Notes: generated from the letters alone by a model not told the origin. Shown: positions 34,105 through 44,019, numbered from the stretch's first letter. The stretch is 52,495 nucleotides of DNA from UBA826 sp045564655 (GCA_045564655.1 JBJLGX010000025.1:1-52495), one strand, 5' to 3'. Made by a program: numbers and translations.

Positions 34105-35115
34105 TTGAATTACAAAATCACAGCACTATTCATAATAGCAGCAATAATCGCAAGTATAGTTTATTTCATCAACCCTTTTGCTGAAACTGAAGCTAAGCGA
34201 GTAGCTCAACCATGGTTTTATCAATTATCTAATGATGACATGATATCCATCAAAATAAATCACAACGGGTCAGAGGTTCATTTTATTAAAACTGATCTAG
34301 GCACATGGGCGTTTGAGGGAGAAGACGGAATCCCTCCTGATATGGATAGATTCGGAGGAATTGCATACATATTAGGAGGACCTCAAACAAGTAGAGATTT
34401 AACAGAAACTCAAATAATTATTACCGACCCTACTCAATATGGTTTAGACAAACCTCAAACTATCATTGACATAGGACTCACATTAGATAGAAATTTAAAA
34501 TTCCGCCTTGGAGATAAAACAACAGATAACCGCAACCATTATGGTCAAATTGAAGGGTTTCCTCAATTATTTCTAATAGCGGATTCTTGGGGTAATGTTT
34601 TGTCACGATTAGCTGATGATATTCCGTACCCAAAATGGTATACGTATCGTGATCCACTAACAATAGACGAATTAAATATATTGCCAAAAAGTTCCAATAC
34701 AGATGCTCAAAACCCTATTACATTCAAAAAACAACTAGATGGAATCTGGACAGCAACAGATTACCAAAACGATTCAAATTCTTTGAATGTTGATATGGAA
34801 AAATGGAACTTGATACTTCCATTGCTAAGTAGACCCGAAGGGGTTAGCGTCGAAATCCCTAATGTTAAAGATAAAGATTATTCTCCTTGGGGAATAACGG
34901 ATAATTCAGCACAAATTGAAATTAGGTTTAAAGGCGCTACCCAGCAAGGAATTATATTCACTGATGGATTCACTCTCATTATTGGAAATAAAAGTGAAAA
35001 TGGCGATTTTTATTACGGAATGCCTGATTATGGCGGAATACTAGAACCCGTTCTTAGATTGCCCGTTAACTGGGTAGAAACTTTATTAGGATTATCTGAA
35101 GATATTCCGTTATAA
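34105..35115 (+). CDS. DUF4340 domain protein
   Basis: The 336 residues start with one membrane span (ITALFIIAAIIASIVYFI). A beta-rich domain follows, with repeats of the type DMISIKINHNGSEVHFIKT and GTWAFEGEDGIPPD. This is the DUF4340 pattern regularly found beside GldG-type genes. The start is TTG with GAGG about eight bases ahead. It is the last gene of the four-gene set and probably binds to the extracytoplasmic face of the system. The function is unknown. Confidence 0.8.
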   Translation: MNYKITALFIIAAIIASIVYFINPFAETEAKRVAQPWFYQLSNDDMISIKINHNGSEVHFIKTDLGTWAFEGEDGIPPDMDRFGGIAYILGGPQTSRDLTETQIIITDPTQYGLDKPQTIIDIGLTLDRNLKFRLGDKTTDNRNHYGQIEGFPQLFLIADSWGNVLSRLADDIPYPKWYTYRDPLTIDELNILPKSSNTDAQNPITFKKQLDGIWTATDYQNDSNSLNVDMEKWNLILPLLSRPEGVSVEIPNVKDKDYSPWGITDNSAQIEIRFKGATQQGIIFTDGFTLIIGNKSENGDFYYGMPDYGGILEPVLRLPVNWVETLLGLSEDIPL

Positions 35116-35142
35116 ATATATCTAAATGATGAAAATAATTTA

Positions 35143-35595
35143 TTAAATCTCTAATTTAGTATTGGGGTTATCGCAAATTTCTTTAACAAACTCCGTCATG
35201 TGATTTCCTATGGAAATTTTATGTACATCTTTTATTGGAATCCATTTGCAATCATCTATTCCCTCGTTACTGTCAGGAACAAGAAAATTGTAATTGCTAG
35301 AAGAATAGTTAATTTGATACCAGTAAATAATTTTATTGTACTCGATCCCATCGTATTTTCTAATATAATTGGTAGTTCCTATAAATTTAACAATATTTAA
35401 AAAATCAATATCCAATCCTGTTTCTTCAGAAGTTTCTCGTATCGCACATTGAGCAAAAGTTTCACCTGTATCTAGTTTGCCTTTTGGAAATTCCCAGCTC
35501 TCTCTCTTTTTAATAAATAAAAGAGAAGTGTTTCTCAAAACTACTCCACCAGCAGCATTAAATATTGGTAACTTAGTTAATTTATTATCAATCAT
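35143..35595 (-). CDS. Nudix hydrolase
   Basis: The 150 residues contain a complete Nudix box at 39-61: GKLDTGETFAQCAIRETSEE then TGL. G39, E45, R53, E54, E57, E58 and G60 match the GX5EX7REUXEEXGU rule. Such enzymes hydrolyse nucleoside diphosphates linked to another group. The N-terminal AAGGVVLRNTSLLFIKKRE and tryptophan WEFPKG resemble MutT/Ap4A-hydrolase-like members, but the substrate is open. Confidence 0.88.
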   Translation of the reverse strand: MIDNKLTKLPIFNAAGGVVLRNTSLLFIKKRESWEFPKGKLDTGETFAQCAIRETSEETGLDIDFLNIVKFIGTTNYIRKYDGIEYNKIIYWYQINYSSSNYNFLVPDSNEGIDDCKWIPIKDVHKISIGNHMTEFVKEICDNPNTKLEI

Positions 35596-35652
35596 ATGTA
35601 GTTTTGCAATTGTATATTTTTATTTTATCTAATATTTCAAACAGTTTAAATT

Positions 35653-35730
<78 letters not shown>

Positions 35731-35813
35731 TTTTTTGAATTAATATATTAAACTCATATAATATGATAAATATTAAAATTTAAGTGCTAATTATCCCATA
35801 AATTTAAAATCAA

Positions 35814-36623
35814 ATGAATATACATGATAATGTGACTGAATTAACTCCAGCGCAAATAAGACAAAAAATAAGACAAAACCAACTTACACGCCCAACTGCA
35901 GGATTAGCTTCGGGATATGTTCAAACAAATGTTGCTATATTACCTAAAGAATTATCTTATGATTTTAAACTCTTTTGTGAACAAAACCCAAAATCGTGTC
36001 CATTAATAGAAGTGTTAGAACCTGGTAGCACAGAAGCAATCAATTCTGCTCCAAATAGTGATATAAGAAGTGACGTTGGATTATATAAGATTTATGAAAA
36101 CGGTGTACTTTCTAGCGAAACATCAAATATAAGTAATGTGTGGAGAGATGATTTTGTCACATTTCTAATTGGTTGTAGCTTTACATTTGAATCAGCCTTA
36201 ATTAAAAATGGCATACCTCTATCTCATTTTGAACAAGGTAAAAATGTTTCAATGTTTATAACAAACATACCAACAAAAAAAGTTGGAATGTTTTCAGGTC
36301 CAATGGTTGTATCAATGAGATCAATTGCAGAACTTAAAGTAGATAAAGCGATAAAAATAACTTCTCAATTCCCTAGTATGCATGGAGCCCCTATACATAT
36401 AGGAAACCCTGAAGAAATCGGTATATCAAATATTAACAACCCAGATTTTGGCGATATAACTCTTATCCAAAAAAATGAAGTACCTGTATTCTGGGCATGT
36501 GGAGTAACTCCTCAAAGTATTGCTATGAACTCAAATCCTAAAATTATGATTACTCATTCTCCTGGATATATGTTTATTACAGATAAGAAAGATGAAGAAT
36601 ATGACGAATCCAATGCAAATTGA
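35814..36623 (+). CDS. DUF1445 protein, putative D-glutamate cyclase subunit (YcsI-like)
   Basis: The 269 residues match the DUF1445 hydro-lyase family. Visible are TPAQIRQKIRQNQLTRPTAG at the start, AILPKELSYDF, and SCPLIEVLEPGS. FLIGCSFTFESALIKNGIP lies near residue 115, SGPMVVSMRSI near 163, and WACGVTPQSIAM near 222. In vertebrates a protein fusing DUF1445 and DUF4392 is a D-glutamate cyclase, turning D-glutamate into 5-oxo-D-proline. Here the next gene is DUF4392, overlapping by about 30 bases, so the two probably form the enzyme as separate subunits. The activity is inferred from that family relation. Confidence 0.82.
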   Translation: MNIHDNVTELTPAQIRQKIRQNQLTRPTAGLASGYVQTNVAILPKELSYDFKLFCEQNPKSCPLIEVLEPGSTEAINSAPNSDIRSDVGLYKIYENGVLSSETSNISNVWRDDFVTFLIGCSFTFESALIKNGIPLSHFEQGKNVSMFITNIPTKKVGMFSGPMVVSMRSIAELKVDKAIKITSQFPSMHGAPIHIGNPEEIGISNINNPDFGDITLIQKNEVPVFWACGVTPQSIAMNSNPKIMITHSPGYMFITDKKDEEYDESNAN

Positions 36624-37458
36624 AGAAATAATTCTAAAAAATGACATTCGTGGTATATCACTGATGTCAAAATTCATTGACCACGATAGTTGCAAAAATG
36701 CTTCTAATTTAATACTTAACAACGTAGGAACTGTATTTATAACAACAGGTTTTTTCATACTAAGTGCAAAGTCACCTGAAACAGATGGTCCACCAGGAGC
36801 TATATTTTTGGGAAATGCTTTAGAAACATTAGGTTATAGAGTTACCTACATTACTGACAAATATTGTTCTCCTTTATTGCGTGCAGCAAAATCTCATGAA
36901 GCTCAAATCATTGAATTCCCAATCATGAATATTGATGAAAGCAAGAAATATTCTAAAAAATTATTGCAAACTGAAAATCCAAACATTTTAATATCTATTG
37001 AAAGATGTGGGGCGTCTGTAGATTATAAATATAGAAACATGAAAAACGAAGATATATCGGATTTCACGGCAAAAATAGATTACCTTTTTAATATACACCC
37101 AAAAACAATTGGAATCGGAGATGGAGGAAATGAAATAGGCATGGGAAATATTAAAGATCATATTTCCAAATCAAAAACACTTGTTGATTACCCTACAACG
37201 TCTGAAGTTACTAATCTAATAATATCAAGCGTTTCCAATTGGGGTGCCTATGGATTACTCGCTGCAATATCAATAAAAAGTAAGCAAAATTTACTGCCTT
37301 CTGTAAAAGAACAAATCTCATTAATCAAAAAAATAGTTGACCTCGGAGCCGTAGACGGATTTTCAGGAACAAAAGACTATAAAGTTGATGGTAAAGATTT
37401 AGAAGAAAATACTTATATCCTTAGGCAATTACACCAATTAGTAGATAATAATATTTAG
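36592..37458 (+). CDS. DUF4392 protein, putative D-glutamate cyclase subunit
   Basis: The 288 residues show the DUF4392 core: FITTGFFILSAKSPETDGPPGAIFLGNAL near residue 50, ISIERCGASVDYKYRNM near 124, and the glycine-rich GIGDGGNEIGMGNI near 175. It also has SNWGAYGLLAA near 218. The start overlaps the DUF1445 gene; ATGs at 36592, 36601 and 36613 are all possible. It is one base from the convergent coiled-coil gene at its stop. See the preceding gene for the proposed joint function. Confidence 0.82.
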   Translation: MKNMTNPMQIEEIILKNDIRGISLMSKFIDHDSCKNASNLILNNVGTVFITTGFFILSAKSPETDGPPGAIFLGNALETLGYRVTYITDKYCSPLLRAAKSHEAQIIEFPIMNIDESKKYSKKLLQTENPNILISIERCGASVDYKYRNMKNEDISDFTAKIDYLFNIHPKTIGIGDGGNEIGMGNIKDHISKSKTLVDYPTTSEVTNLIISSVSNWGAYGLLAAISIKSKQNLLPSVKEQISLIKKIVDLGAVDGFSGTKDYKVDGKDLEENTYILRQLHQLVDNNI

Positions 37459-37459
37459 A

Positions 37460-38020
37460 TTACGAATTAGGGCCTTCTAATCGTAAATTATCAATACCTC
37501 TTCGTATTTGACCTAAGGATTCTGATAATGTTTCTTCTAATGAAGAAAGTACTTCCATCGAATATCTATCTGCACCTTTTTTCTGATCAGATGCTTTTGT
37601 TTCCATTTCATTAACAATTGCATATGCTTTCCGTTGTGCATCTTGTATGATTGATTGCGCCTCATCAGCAGCAGTTGACGTAAGATCTACTCCTCTGTTT
37701 TCTGCTTCTCTTGTTACAGAAGCTTCAGAAATCTTCTCTTCGTATGCCGCAGAAGCTGCCACATCTAAATCTTTAGCAGCATTTTCTGCTTGATCTCTAA
37801 TTCTTTCTGACTCTAATTGTGCCTGATTTATAATACTATCCCTCTGCATGATAATAGTTTGAGCTTCCTCAAAATTAGAGGGTAGTCCAGATTTTATTTG
37901 ATCATATATTTGAGTGAGTTTATCAGCATCAACCATTAGTTTTCCTCTAAATCCAGGAAGCTTAGTTCCTGAGTTTTTAAGGCTCTCTAGTGTACTTAGT
38001 ATTTCGTCCATATTCATCAA
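37460..38020 (-). CDS. Coiled-coil protein (DivIVA-like architecture)
   Basis: The 186-residue protein starts with MDEILSTLESLKNSGTKLPGF. Then comes an alanine- and glutamate-rich coiled coil from about residue 55 to 150 (ESERIRDQAENAAKDLDVAA, QSIIQDAQRKAYAIVNEME). It has no signal peptide or membrane span. The layout is like DivIVA or ATP-synthase-b-like scaffolds. Its place upstream of coaD and rsmD in a same-strand cluster (rsmD, coaD, this gene) suggests a cell-envelope or division role, but there is no specific motif. Confidence 0.65.
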   Translation of the reverse strand: MMNMDEILSTLESLKNSGTKLPGFRGKLMVDADKLTQIYDQIKSGLPSNFEEAQTIIMQRDSIINQAQLESERIRDQAENAAKDLDVAASAAYEEKISEASVTREAENRGVDLTSTAADEAQSIIQDAQRKAYAIVNEMETKASDQKKGADRYSMEVLSSLEETLSESLGQIRRGIDNLRLEGPNS

Positions 38021-38058
38021 TAACCTCCCTCAACTTTTAATTAAGATAATGAGAATCT

Positions 38059-38532
38059 TTATATTTTATTTTGAATAGCATCAACCACATGTTTAGGAGC
38101 TAAATTTTGTATATTAGCACCAAGTTTAGCAACTTCCTTTATACGACTTGAATAAATAAACTGGTGCTCAAGAGCACTCATCATACAAATCACATCAATA
38201 TCTGGAGTAAGATTACGCCACATAAGAGCCATTTCAAACTCTTGCTCAAAATCGAATCCTGCTCTTAATCCTCTAAGAATGACTTTAGCCCCTACTTTAC
38301 GTGCCACATCTGGAGCCAAACCGGTAAAAGGTATTATTTTCACATTGTTAATCCCTATCAGTGAGTCTTCAAATAATTTTAACCTTTCATCCATGTTAAA
38401 CATTAAATTTTTTGGTGGAGCTTCATATATTCCAATAACGACTTCATCGAATAACTTAGAAGCTCGAGTTGCAACATCAACATGACCGTTATGCACAGGA
38501 TCAAAACTGCCTGGGTAAAATGCTTTAGTCAT
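38059..38532 (-). CDS. coaD: Phosphopantetheine adenylyltransferase
   Basis: CoaD makes dephospho-CoA from ATP and phosphopantetheine, the fourth of five steps to CoA. The 157 residues start MTKAFYPGSFDPVHNGH, carrying the nucleotidyltransferase T/HxGH motif. They continue with ILRGLRAGFDFEQEFEMALMW near 88 and IYSSRIKEVAKLGA near 130 (ISSS-like motif). I start it at ATG 38532, where GAGGTG lies six bases ahead. The upstream 23 residues of open frame overlap rsmD and do not belong. The new start still overlaps the end of rsmD by eight bases. Confidence 0.94.
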   Translation of the reverse strand: MTKAFYPGSFDPVHNGHVDVATRASKLFDEVVIGIYEAPPKNLMFNMDERLKLFEDSLIGINNVKIIPFTGLAPDVARKVGAKVILRGLRAGFDFEQEFEMALMWRNLTPDIDVICMMSALEHQFIYSSRIKEVAKLGANIQNLAPKHVVDAIQNKI

Positions 38533-39079
38533 AATGCACCTCATAAAAAGAAACTTCTGAATCACCATAAATTTTATGCGAAAATCTTTTGGCTTCACCA
38601 TACTGATCTTTCAATGTAACGCCAGATTTATGTTCAGCAACAATGATACCAAGATTATTAATAATACCTTCTTTAGTAACTTCGCTCATTAATTTATCCC
38701 AATTTCTTATTTCAAAAGGCGGATCCATCATAACTAAATCAAATCCTCCTTTTGTTAATTTCAAAAATTTATTACAATCTTGAGTTTTAATTTCTGTTTT
38801 CTCAGTTACTTCTAAAGTATAAACATTATTTTTTATTAGTTTACAGTTTTTATAACTTTTTTCCACAAAAACAACACTCATAGCACCCCTACTTATAGCT
38901 TCTAGCCCTAAAGCACCCGTACATGAAAACAAATCTAATATTCTTTTGTTTTTAACAAAATCCTGTCCAATTACCGAAAAAATAGCGAGCTTCACTTTCT
39001 CTGTTGTGGGTCTAATTCCTGGGCCCGCATCAGGAGAATTTATTCTTCGCCCTTTTAAATATCCTCCCGATATCCGCAT
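38525..39079 (-). CDS. rsmD: 16S rRNA (guanine-966 N2)-methyltransferase
   Basis: RsmD methylates G966 of 16S rRNA using S-adenosylmethionine. The 184-residue protein begins MRISGGYLKGRRI, the family start. SAM-binding ILDLFSCTGALGLEAISRGA comes near residue 54, and the catalytic DLVMMDPPFE (a form of NPPY) near 117. The ATG at 39079 is chosen over an in-frame TTG at 39109, because the family start falls there and GGAG stands 11 bases ahead. It overlaps coaD by eight bases. Confidence 0.92.
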   Translation of the reverse strand: MRISGGYLKGRRINSPDAGPGIRPTTEKVKLAIFSVIGQDFVKNKRILDLFSCTGALGLEAISRGAMSVVFVEKSYKNCKLIKNNVYTLEVTEKTEIKTQDCNKFLKLTKGGFDLVMMDPPFEIRNWDKLMSEVTKEGIINNLGIIVAEHKSGVTLKDQYGEAKRFSHKIYGDSEVSFYEVHYD

Positions 39080-39307
39080 TGGCAAACCCACTCCGAACTT
39101 TATTTTCAAGCAATTTTAGATCTAGCTAACCGCATAGTAGCAACGAATATGTTTATATCAAAGAAGATTTAGACCAAGTTTCTAAGCAATTTATAATTAT
39201 TGTTGATAAATAGTGCCTATTTACACGTTATTTGTATTGTTTCAAAAAAATTAATGGGTTAGCATAATGAGTACATAAATTCTAAATTTTTTAGTTTGAG
39301 AGGTCTC

Positions 39308-40786
39308 ATGACTAGTTCTGAACAAGAGTATATCAAGATACGACTTGATAAAACTAAACAACTTATCGCAAAGGGAATAAATCCATATCCTAGTAAGTTT
39401 AAAAAAACTCACACTAACTCAGAGGCTATATCAAAATTTTTAGAATTAGAAACATCTGATAAATTAGATAATAAGAGTTCAGTAACTCTTGCAGGTCGCG
39501 TTGTTGCTCGCAGGACTATGGGGAAAGCTACTTTCATAGATATAACTGATTCAACAGGTAGGCTCCAAGTGATGATGCGTCAAAACAATCTAGCTGAAAA
39601 ATATGACCTATTAGATCAATTAGATATCGGAGACTGGATAGGTACAGAAGGAGTAATATTCAGAACAAGAACCAAAGAAATAACTCTACAAGTAGATAGT
39701 TTTGAAATAATATGCAAAGCGCTCAGGCCATTACCTGAAAAATGGCACGGATTAACTGATATTGAAACTCGGTTTAGGCAAAGATATTTAGATCTTATTG
39801 CAAATGAAAAATCAGTAACAAATGCACTGATTAGAAGCAAATTGATAAAATCCATACGCGACTTCATGGAAACAAAAGGTTTTATTGAAGTAGAAACACC
39901 AATCTTAGTGCCTGTAGCAGCTGGAGGCATGGCACATCCTTTCACGACTCATCATAATTCACTAAATAGAGACTTATATTTAAGAATTGCTACCGAACTT
40001 CACCTAAAAAGACTAATAATTGGTGGATTTGACAAAGTATTTGAAATAGGCAAAGTCTTTCGAAATGAAGGTGTTGATCATCAACATAATCCAGAATTCA
40101 CAACAATGGAAAGCTATGAAGCCTTTGTAGATTACAAAGATGTCATGGCAATGGTAGAGAATTTAGTTGCTTATTGCGCAATTGAATTAACCGGATCTAC
40201 AAAAGTTAAGTATTCAAATCACGAATTAGACTTTACCCCTCCATGGCCTAAATTCGATTTAAGGGAGAAAATAATTGAGGTAAGCGGAATAGACTTTTTA
40301 GAGCATACAGATACTGAATCTTTAAAGAATGCATTATCTGATATAAATATTAATGTTAGCAATCAAGTAAGTTGGGGTGGGTTATTAGACAAATTGATTT
40401 CAGAAAAATTAGAACCTACATTAATACAGCCTTGCTTTCTATTAGATTATCCAATAGAAATGTCCCCTCTAGCAAAAAAATCTACCACAAATCCTAGAGT
40501 AGTAGAACGTTTTGAAGGATTTGTACAGGGAATGGAGCTATGTAACGCTTTTAGTGAACTCAATGACCCTGTAGATCAACGAAACCGTTTTGAAGAACAG
40601 GAAAAATTAAGGCAAACTTTTACTCAAGAAGAAACTGATAGGTTAGATGAAGATTTCCTTACAGCAATCGAATATGGTATGCCTCCAACTGGAGGTTTAG
40701 GAATAGGTATAGATAGGCTATCAATGTTGTTAAGTGACAATGAATCTATACGTGAAGTTATTTTATTTCCACAATTACGAAACTAG
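39308..40786 (+). CDS. lysS: Lysyl-tRNA synthetase, class II
   Basis: This class II synthetase charges tRNA-Lys. It has an N-terminal OB-fold (VTLAGRVVARRTMGKATFID near 60). Motif 1 is near 195 (FIEVETPILVPVAAGGMAHPF), motif 2 near 245 (FEIGKVFRNEGVDHQHNPEF), and motif 3 at the C terminus (GMPPTGGLGIGIDRL). I start it at the ATG at 39308 because GAGAGG lies five bases ahead; a start four codons earlier is not supported. The 492-residue length is normal. Upstream, TTGTTT and TAGCAT at 39237 and 39260, spaced by 17 bases, could be a promoter. It converges on ileS with three bases between stops. Confidence 0.95.
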   Translation: MTSSEQEYIKIRLDKTKQLIAKGINPYPSKFKKTHTNSEAISKFLELETSDKLDNKSSVTLAGRVVARRTMGKATFIDITDSTGRLQVMMRQNNLAEKYDLLDQLDIGDWIGTEGVIFRTRTKEITLQVDSFEIICKALRPLPEKWHGLTDIETRFRQRYLDLIANEKSVTNALIRSKLIKSIRDFMETKGFIEVETPILVPVAAGGMAHPFTTHHNSLNRDLYLRIATELHLKRLIIGGFDKVFEIGKVFRNEGVDHQHNPEFTTMESYEAFVDYKDVMAMVENLVAYCAIELTGSTKVKYSNHELDFTPPWPKFDLREKIIEVSGIDFLEHTDTESLKNALSDININVSNQVSWGGLLDKLISEKLEPTLIQPCFLLDYPIEMSPLAKKSTTNPRVVERFEGFVQGMELCNAFSELNDPVDQRNRFEEQEKLRQTFTQEETDRLDEDFLTAIEYGMPPTGGLGIGIDRLSMLLSDNESIREVILFPQLRN

Positions 40787-40789
40787 GAA

Positions 40790-43700
40790 TCACATCTTCC
40801 TTATTGAAATATTTACTGAGTGTCCTTCAATATAGTATTCCCCTCCATACGAATCATCTGGAGGAGTGTTAATCTTAATACTGTCAGATAATGTTTCGAG
40901 ACATATATACTCGTGATGTTTGCTTACAGAATCCTGAGTAGATTTTGAATCATAAATCCACAGTTCAATATGATCTGAAATATCGAATCCTGCTTCTTTT
41001 CGCATATTTTGAATATGGTGTACTAATTCTCGAGCAAAACCTTCTTCTTTTAGGTCTTCAGAAATTTCTGAAGATATCGCGACCGCATACCCCGAATCTA
41101 CAACCGATGAAACTCCTTCAAGTTCAGTTGCAGAAATCAATATATCTTCAGTATTCAATGTAAATTCACCCAATACAATAGGTTGACCTGATTCAGCCAT
41201 CTTTCTAACGTCCAGAGGATCCATGCCAGAAAGTAACTCTTTAATTCTATTTAGATCCTTACCATACCTTGGACCCAACAAAGGAAGATTCGGTTGAATC
41301 TTAAAGCTAACAATATCAGAGGCATCAGAAACAGGCGTTATATTTTTTACATTCAATTCATCAAGGATTTGTTCAGAAATTAAGGGCAACATATCAGTCT
41401 CGGCAGAATTACGAGTGTGCACATATAAGTATTCTAGAGGTTGCCTAACTTTTATTCCTGATTTACTTCTTGCTGCTCTTCCCATACTAGATAATTTCAT
41501 AGCTAGTCTTGTACGATAAGACAAATCCTGATCTAAAAGCAAATCATCAGATTCTGGATAATTTTCTAAATGAACACTCTCCTTACGATTAGACAATGAG
41601 GCAGTCATATTTTGGTAAATTGATTCAGTTACAAATGGGATCACAGGAGCTAACAATTTTGTTAAAGTTAGCAAAACTTCATACAGAGTTGCATACGCGG
41701 ACAATTTATCTGTATCAATTTGAGTTTCTTCAAGAGTTCCAGATTTCCAAAATCTCCTTCTACTTCTGCGAACATACCAATTTGAAAGAAATGCAATAAA
41801 TTCTTCCACATCACGAGTCATCTTTTCAGGTTCAAAATTTTCCAATGATTGTGTTACTGAAGCAATCAAAGAATTCAATTCACTTATAATCCATCGATCT
41901 AATTCTGTTCTTTTTTCATACTTAGGGAAAGGAATATTAGGATCAAATTGATCGATATTTGCATATGTTACAAAAAAAGAATAAACATTCCAGAATGGAA
42001 TTAAAAATTGTCTTCTAACTTCATCTGCTGTTTCAAATCCAAAATTTAGGTTCAATGCAGGGTTTTGTCTTGAAAATTGCCACCTCATAGCATCAACTCC
42101 CATTTTGTCAGCTGCATCTTCAAACCAGATAGCATTCCCTTTACTCTTATGCATATCTTCCCCATTTTGGTCTCTCATAAGAGCGTAACTGAAAATATTT
42201 TTACAAGGTGCTGAGCCCTCCAAAACTGTACTCATAACCAGTAAAGAATAAAACCAATTTCTATACTGTCCAGGAAAACTTTCAGAGATCCAGTCTGCTG
42301 GAAACCATTCGGTCCAATAATCTTTATCAGTTCTATAATCTAATGTAGAAAATGGCACAATGCCTGCATCTAACCATGGATTCCCCACATCAATTATCCT
42401 ACTTATAGTATTAGAGCATTTAGAACAGCTTATTTTAACAGAATCAATCCATGGCCTATGAGGAGAATTACCTTCAAATTTATCCCATCCTTCAATAGCC
42501 TTTTGTTTCAGTTCATCTTCACTACCAATTACTTCGAAATTACCGCAAGAACATTTATAAATTGGAAGAGCTAAACCATAATATCTTTTTTTAGATATCA
42601 TCCAGTCATCCATATTGCGTATCCAGTCAAGTTCTCGTTTCATGCCAAACTCTGGAACCCAATTTATATCCTGAGTAACTCTTGCTAGGTCGTCCCTTAA
42701 TGGGTCCATGCGTATAAACCACTCATCAACTAATCGAAATACTAACTCTGATCCGCACCGCCAACAATGAGGATATCTATGTTTATATTGGTCTAATCTA
42801 TAAAAAACATTTTTCTTTTTTAAATTTTCGTAAATAAGATCATTAACTGAATAAACATTTAATCCAGTAAGCCAATCAAAACCTTCTATAAAATCTCCAA
42901 GATCATTTAAAGGAGCAATGACTGATAAATTCTCTTCTTTCCCTAAAGCAAAGTCCTCTTTCCCAGCTCCCGGAGCTATATGAACAATTCCTGTACCTTC
43001 TTCTTCAGATACTTCACTCCAACTAACAACTCGATGGGTAACACCTTTTTGAACTGGTAGTTCATCAAATGGAGCTTTGTATTCTAATCCAACTAGGTTG
43101 ATGCCTTTTAATTCTTTTACAATTTCATAATCTCCAATTAATGAAGATAGCCTTTGTTTAGATAAATAATAAAATTCTTCTTTTTGTTTAACTTTCACAT
43201 AATCCATATCAGGATTTACAGCTGCAGCACAATTAGAAGTTAGTGTCCATGGAGTTGTAGTCCAAATCAAAATTGATTCGTTTGTTATATTTTCAGAATT
43301 ATTCTTATCATATATGGGGAATTTAACGAATAATCCAGGGTGAACAATTTCTAGATACCCTTCAGTAACAATTTCATGTTCTGACAACCCCGTACTACAG
43401 CGAGGACACCACGGCATAACATCTCTACCTTCATATAGTAATCCTCTATCATGGCAAACTTTAAGGAAATTCCAAATAGTATAGTTATTTTCATCAGCCA
43501 TTGTGTGATAGGAGTTATCCCAATCCATCCAATATCCTAATCTAATAGATTGATTTGTAATAATGTCTGAAAACCTCTGAACCCTCTCCTTACATAAAGT
43601 TACAAACTTATCTATTCCAAATTTTTCGATATCAGTTTTAGAAGAAAACCCTAACTCTTTTTCAACTTCTACTTCAATCCAAAGTCCTTGCCCGTCAAAT

Positions 43701-43954
43701 CCATTTTGATATCTTTGCTTATATCCTTGCATAGTTCGAAATCGAGAAAACAAATCTTTATATCCCCTACCCCAAGCATGATGTACTCCCATAGGGTTAT
43801 TAGCAGTTATAGGACCATCTATAAAAGAATAGTTCTTATCAGATTTGTTATTCCTGTTCATGTATTTATCTGAAATCTTATTAGAATCCCACCACATTAA
43901 TATGTCGTTTTCAAGCTCAGGAAAATTTACTTTAGGATCAATTTCTTTAAACAT
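40790..43954 (-). CDS. ileS: Isoleucyl-tRNA synthetase
   Basis: This class I synthetase charges tRNA-Ile. The 1054 residues contain the HIGH motif as GVHHAWG near 55 and a CPRCSTG metal site with WTTTPWTLTSNCAAA in the editing domain. KMSKS appears as MHKSKGN near 600, and an anticodon domain with WYVRRSRRRFW follows. It has the eukaryote-like long form, similar to the IleS group common in Chloroflexota. I start at ATG 43954 with GGAG seven bases ahead. An in-frame TTG at 43981 would fall inside the T-box terminator poly-U. A T-box leader controls it. Confidence 0.95.
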   Translation of the reverse strand: MFKEIDPKVNFPELENDILMWWDSNKISDKYMNRNNKSDKNYSFIDGPITANNPMGVHHAWGRGYKDLFSRFRTMQGYKQRYQNGFDGQGLWIEVEVEKELGFSSKTDIEKFGIDKFVTLCKERVQRFSDIITNQSIRLGYWMDWDNSYHTMADENNYTIWNFLKVCHDRGLLYEGRDVMPWCPRCSTGLSEHEIVTEGYLEIVHPGLFVKFPIYDKNNSENITNESILIWTTTPWTLTSNCAAAVNPDMDYVKVKQKEEFYYLSKQRLSSLIGDYEIVKELKGINLVGLEYKAPFDELPVQKGVTHRVVSWSEVSEEEGTGIVHIAPGAGKEDFALGKEENLSVIAPLNDLGDFIEGFDWLTGLNVYSVNDLIYENLKKKNVFYRLDQYKHRYPHCWRCGSELVFRLVDEWFIRMDPLRDDLARVTQDINWVPEFGMKRELDWIRNMDDWMISKKRYYGLALPIYKCSCGNFEVIGSEDELKQKAIEGWDKFEGNSPHRPWIDSVKISCSKCSNTISRIIDVGNPWLDAGIVPFSTLDYRTDKDYWTEWFPADWISESFPGQYRNWFYSLLVMSTVLEGSAPCKNIFSYALMRDQNGEDMHKSKGNAIWFEDAADKMGVDAMRWQFSRQNPALNLNFGFETADEVRRQFLIPFWNVYSFFVTYANIDQFDPNIPFPKYEKRTELDRWIISELNSLIASVTQSLENFEPEKMTRDVEEFIAFLSNWYVRRSRRRFWKSGTLEETQIDTDKLSAYATLYEVLLTLTKLLAPVIPFVTESIYQNMTASLSNRKESVHLENYPESDDLLLDQDLSYRTRLAMKLSSMGRAARSKSGIKVRQPLEYLYVHTRNSAETDMLPLISEQILDELNVKNITPVSDASDIVSFKIQPNLPLLGPRYGKDLNRIKELLSGMDPLDVRKMAESGQPIVLGEFTLNTEDILISATELEGVSSVVDSGYAVAISSEISEDLKEEGFARELVHHIQNMRKEAGFDISDHIELWIYDSKSTQDSVSKHHEYICLETLSDSIKINTPPDDSYGGEYYIEGHSVNISIRKM

Positions 43955-43983
43955 ATTTCTCCAATTTTTAATTAAGGGCAAAA

Positions 43984-44019
43984 ATATAGCCCGTCCCTAA
44001 ATTTAGGGACGGGCTATAT
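43984..44019 (-). terminator. T-box-linked intrinsic terminator
   Basis: A perfect 36-base palindrome (ATATAGCCCGTCCCTAAA and its complement) forms a very stable stem around AATT. On the minus strand it is followed by TTTTT. It lies between the T-box core and the ileS start and is the alternative to the antiterminator fold. Confidence 0.9.

Noticed and set aside
43955..43981. Upstream TTG start for ileS
   Set aside because: It lies in the poly-U tail of the T-box terminator, and the ATG at 43954 has a proper GGAG site.
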